Assembly (NCBI GenBank): GCA_947492235.1
Contig: CANLLZ010000002.1
Location: 806,001 to 870,000, forward strand
Source of the DNA: an uncultured Altererythrobacter sp.
GTDB taxonomy: Bacteria > Pseudomonadota > Alphaproteobacteria > Sphingomonadales > Sphingomonadaceae
Length of the DNA: 64,000 nt
Direction: 5' to 3'
Position numbers and translations under genes: made by a program. Below the pieces are notes generated by a model, which did no database searches, had not been told where the DNA came from, and saw only the letters and a program-made list of their open reading frames with translations. Shown here in pieces: positions 62,509 to 64,000 of this stretch. The first letter of the stretch is position 1. The number at the start of each line of letters is the position of its first letter.

Positions 62509-64000
62509 CGCGCTGCAGGTTCCAGCGATTGAAAGTAGGCGAGAGTTTCGATCGGCCCGCTCTCCGTGACCCGTCCCTCGCGTAAAACGATGCCGTGGGC
62601 GCAGGCCGCCAACGTGGCGCTCCGGTGACTGATGACAATTGCTGTGTGGAAATGCTCGCCGCGCCTGAGCAACGCGACGATCTCGGCTTCGGAGGGAGCG
62701 TCGATAGCGCTGGTAGCCTCGTCCAGAACCAGAATGTCGGGCTTGCGCAGTAATGCTCTGGCGAGAGCGATGCGCTGTCTTTGTCCGCCCGAAAGCGCCC
62801 GGCCGCCGGGGCCGAGCGGCGTGTCATAGCCTTGCGGAAGCGCTTCGATCATCGCAGCAGCCCCGGCATCCTGTGCCGCCTGCGAGATGGCGATGTCCGA
62901 AGCGCCCGCTGACCCGAAGCGGATATTCTCGCGCACTGTTCCCTCGATCAGCGCGACGTCCTGACCGGCATAGGCCATTCGTGCGCGCCACAGCGATGCG
63001 GGAATGGTCTCTGCAGGTGACCCATCGTGCAGCACGGTTCCGGCATCTGGTTCAGACAGGCGCGCGATGAGGGAAACGAGCGTCGATTTCCCAGCGCCCG
63101 TCGGCCCCATCAGCGCGGTGATCGATCCGGCGGGAATGTCGCAATCCACGCCAGTCAGCGCTCCGTCACGACCGGGATAGGAATAGGAGACCTCGCGCAG
63201 TTCCAGGGTGCCCGTCAGCTCTGGCACTGCCGCGTTTTCGGGCGGAGGCGTTTCGCTCGCTTGATCGAGCAACCACTCGACTTCGGTCATGGAGCGGTGC
63301 CGCGCGGCAAGTTCTACCCGGGCCTGACTGAGAGTTGCGGCATAAGGGTAGCTGCGCAGGAGGATCAGCAGGAATGCCGCGAGCGCGGGGGCGGGGCGTT
63401 CAAGCGCTATCCCGCTGAATAATATCAGCAGGAAAAGCCCCGCAAGCAGCAATTCCGAGAACGGACCAGTCAGCGCCGCCAGCCGGCCCACCGCGAGGAT
63501 ACTGCCGGCTGCGTCCTGACTCGCTCGGGCAAACCGTTCTTCTTCGCGCTTCGCCTCCCCGAACAGGCGCACTGTGCGCACACCCTCGACCACCGAAAGC
63601 ATTTGCCATCCAAGCACGCGGTTGGCGGCCGTCGCTGCCGCGCCCAACCTCCGCTGGCGGCGCTCGATCAGACGCAGGATCATCCATAGAACAAGGCCCG
63701 CGGCCACAACGAGCCCCAGCATCAGCGGATCGAGCCAGAGCAGAAGGCCGCCAAACAGCAGCAATCCGGCCAGTGCGGGAAGGGTGGACAGGCCCGCCCG
63801 CGCAGCCTCGGCCACGGCCCAGCTGTCGGTCGAGAGCACATGCAGCAGGCGCGCGCGTTCGGCCCCAAGATAGGTGGCGTATTCGAGCGACAGAATCCTT
63901 GCGCCCAAAGCGTCGATCAGACGCCGTGCAATCGCAACATCGATCCGCGCAATCAGGAGTGCATTCACCGATTGCAGCGCAGTTTTCAGAATGACCGCCA
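62505..64000 (-). CDS. ABC exporter, fused membrane and ATPase domains (5' end cut by window edge)
   Basis: At least 498 residues remain. The N-terminal transmembrane half is incomplete: the frame is still open at 64000, with in-frame residues ahead of the GTG at 63968. The nucleotide-binding half is intact: Walker A GPTGAGKSTL, Q-loop YAGQDVALIEGTVRENIRFG (landmark AGQDVALIEGT), signature LSGGQRQRIALARALL, Walker B ILVLDEATSAIDA, His-switch ISHRSAT. It resembles MsbA/HlyB-like exporters encoded in polysaccharide clusters. Coupled to the fusion gene downstream. Confidence 0.88.
   Translation of the reverse strand, partial: AVILKTALQSVNALLIARIDVAIARRLIDALGARILSLEYATYLGAERARLLHVLSTDSWAVAEAARAGLSTLPALAGLLLFGGLLLWLDPLMLGLVVAAGLVLWMILRLIERRQRRLGAAATAANRVLGWQMLSVVEGVRTVRLFGEAKREEERFARASQDAAGSILAVGRLAALTGPFSELLLAGLFLLILFSGIALERPAPALAAFLLILLRSYPYAATLSQARVELAARHRSMTEVEWLLDQASETPPPENAAVPELTGTLELREVSYSYPGRDGALTGVDCDIPAGSITALMGPTGAGKSTLVSLIARLSEPDAGTVLHDGSPAETIPASLWRARMAYAGQDVALIEGTVRENIRFGSAGASDIAISQAAQDAGAAAMIEALPQGYDTPLGPGGRALSGGQRQRIALARALLRKPDILVLDEATSAIDAPSEAEIVALLRRGEHFHTAIVISHRSATLAACAHGIVLREGRVTESGPIETLAYFQSLEPAAR

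Noticed and set aside
1-64000. tRNA, rRNA, CRISPR array, IS element or integrase
   Set aside because: I looked for cloverleaf-like arms, regularly spaced repeats and transposase motifs and found none I could support.

Overview
The window is GC-rich, gene-dense chromosomal DNA of an alphaproteobacterium, most likely order Sphingomonadales and close to Erythrobacteraceae. This is inferred from gene content and order: a very large NAD-dependent glutamate dehydrogenase, the run DUF3576 - leuS - lptE - holA, a DUF1223 protein, a DUF455 ferritin-like protein, a YqiJ/YqiK pair, and many ATGA/TGATG gene overlaps. I saw no rRNA, tRNA, CRISPR array, transposase or integrase.

Layout. (1) 1-9.2 kb, all minus strand: the 5' end of the glutamate dehydrogenase gene (it runs off the left edge); a tight four-gene operon (YjgN-type membrane protein, M48 protease, alpha/beta hydrolase, luciferase-like oxidoreductase); and a small operon of two membrane proteins plus an XRE-type regulator. 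(2) 9.4-23.4 kb, housekeeping and stress genes on both strands: PhoD phosphatase, a glycosyltransferase, thrS, a TauE/SafE transporter, DUF1223, an agmatine deiminase-type enzyme, an M28 lipoprotein peptidase, glnE, a one-Cys BCP peroxiredoxin, DUF455, and a secreted M23 peptidase. A REP-like palindromic repeat lies at 16.6 kb. (3) 23.5-27.1 kb: a three-gene cassette (acyl-CoA synthetase, cytochrome P450, SDR) with 1-4 base overlaps, probably catabolic. (4) 27.2-36.6 kb: yqiJ-yqiK, galU, murA, a ribbon-helix-helix protein, a membrane-tethered LuxR-type protein, RidA, acetoacetyl-CoA reductase, and a secreted protein of unknown function. (5) 36.7-40.8 kb: leuS, lptE, holA.

(6) 40.8 kb to the right edge: a large exopolysaccharide or capsule locus. 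A 36-codon reading frame with a good ribosome binding site bridges holA and the initiating sugar transferase. Then come a Pro-rich secreted protein, a first O-antigen-ligase/polymerase-like protein, a Wza-type exporter, a Wzc-type tyrosine autokinase, and a flippase. These are followed by a tightly overlapping series of glycosyltransferases (GT2, GT4, GT17, WecB/TagA/CpsF), a second Wzy-like protein, two unrelated sulfotransferases, a PhyH-type dioxygenase coupled to an SDR, a GT2-polysaccharide deacetylase fusion, and an ABC exporter cut by the right edge. Inserted against the transcription direction at 47.9-50.0 kb is a pair resembling phage virion and tail-spike proteins, a plausible polysaccharide depolymerase. 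The simplest reading is a Wzx/Wzy-dependent polysaccharide that carries sulfate and is deacetylated, fed by galU (29.8 kb) with UDP-glucose.

The most interesting parts are the sulfated-polysaccharide logic of the right half, the embedded tail-spike-like pair, the coupled 36-codon frame in front of the sugar transferase, and the membrane-tethered HTH-DUF4019 regulator.
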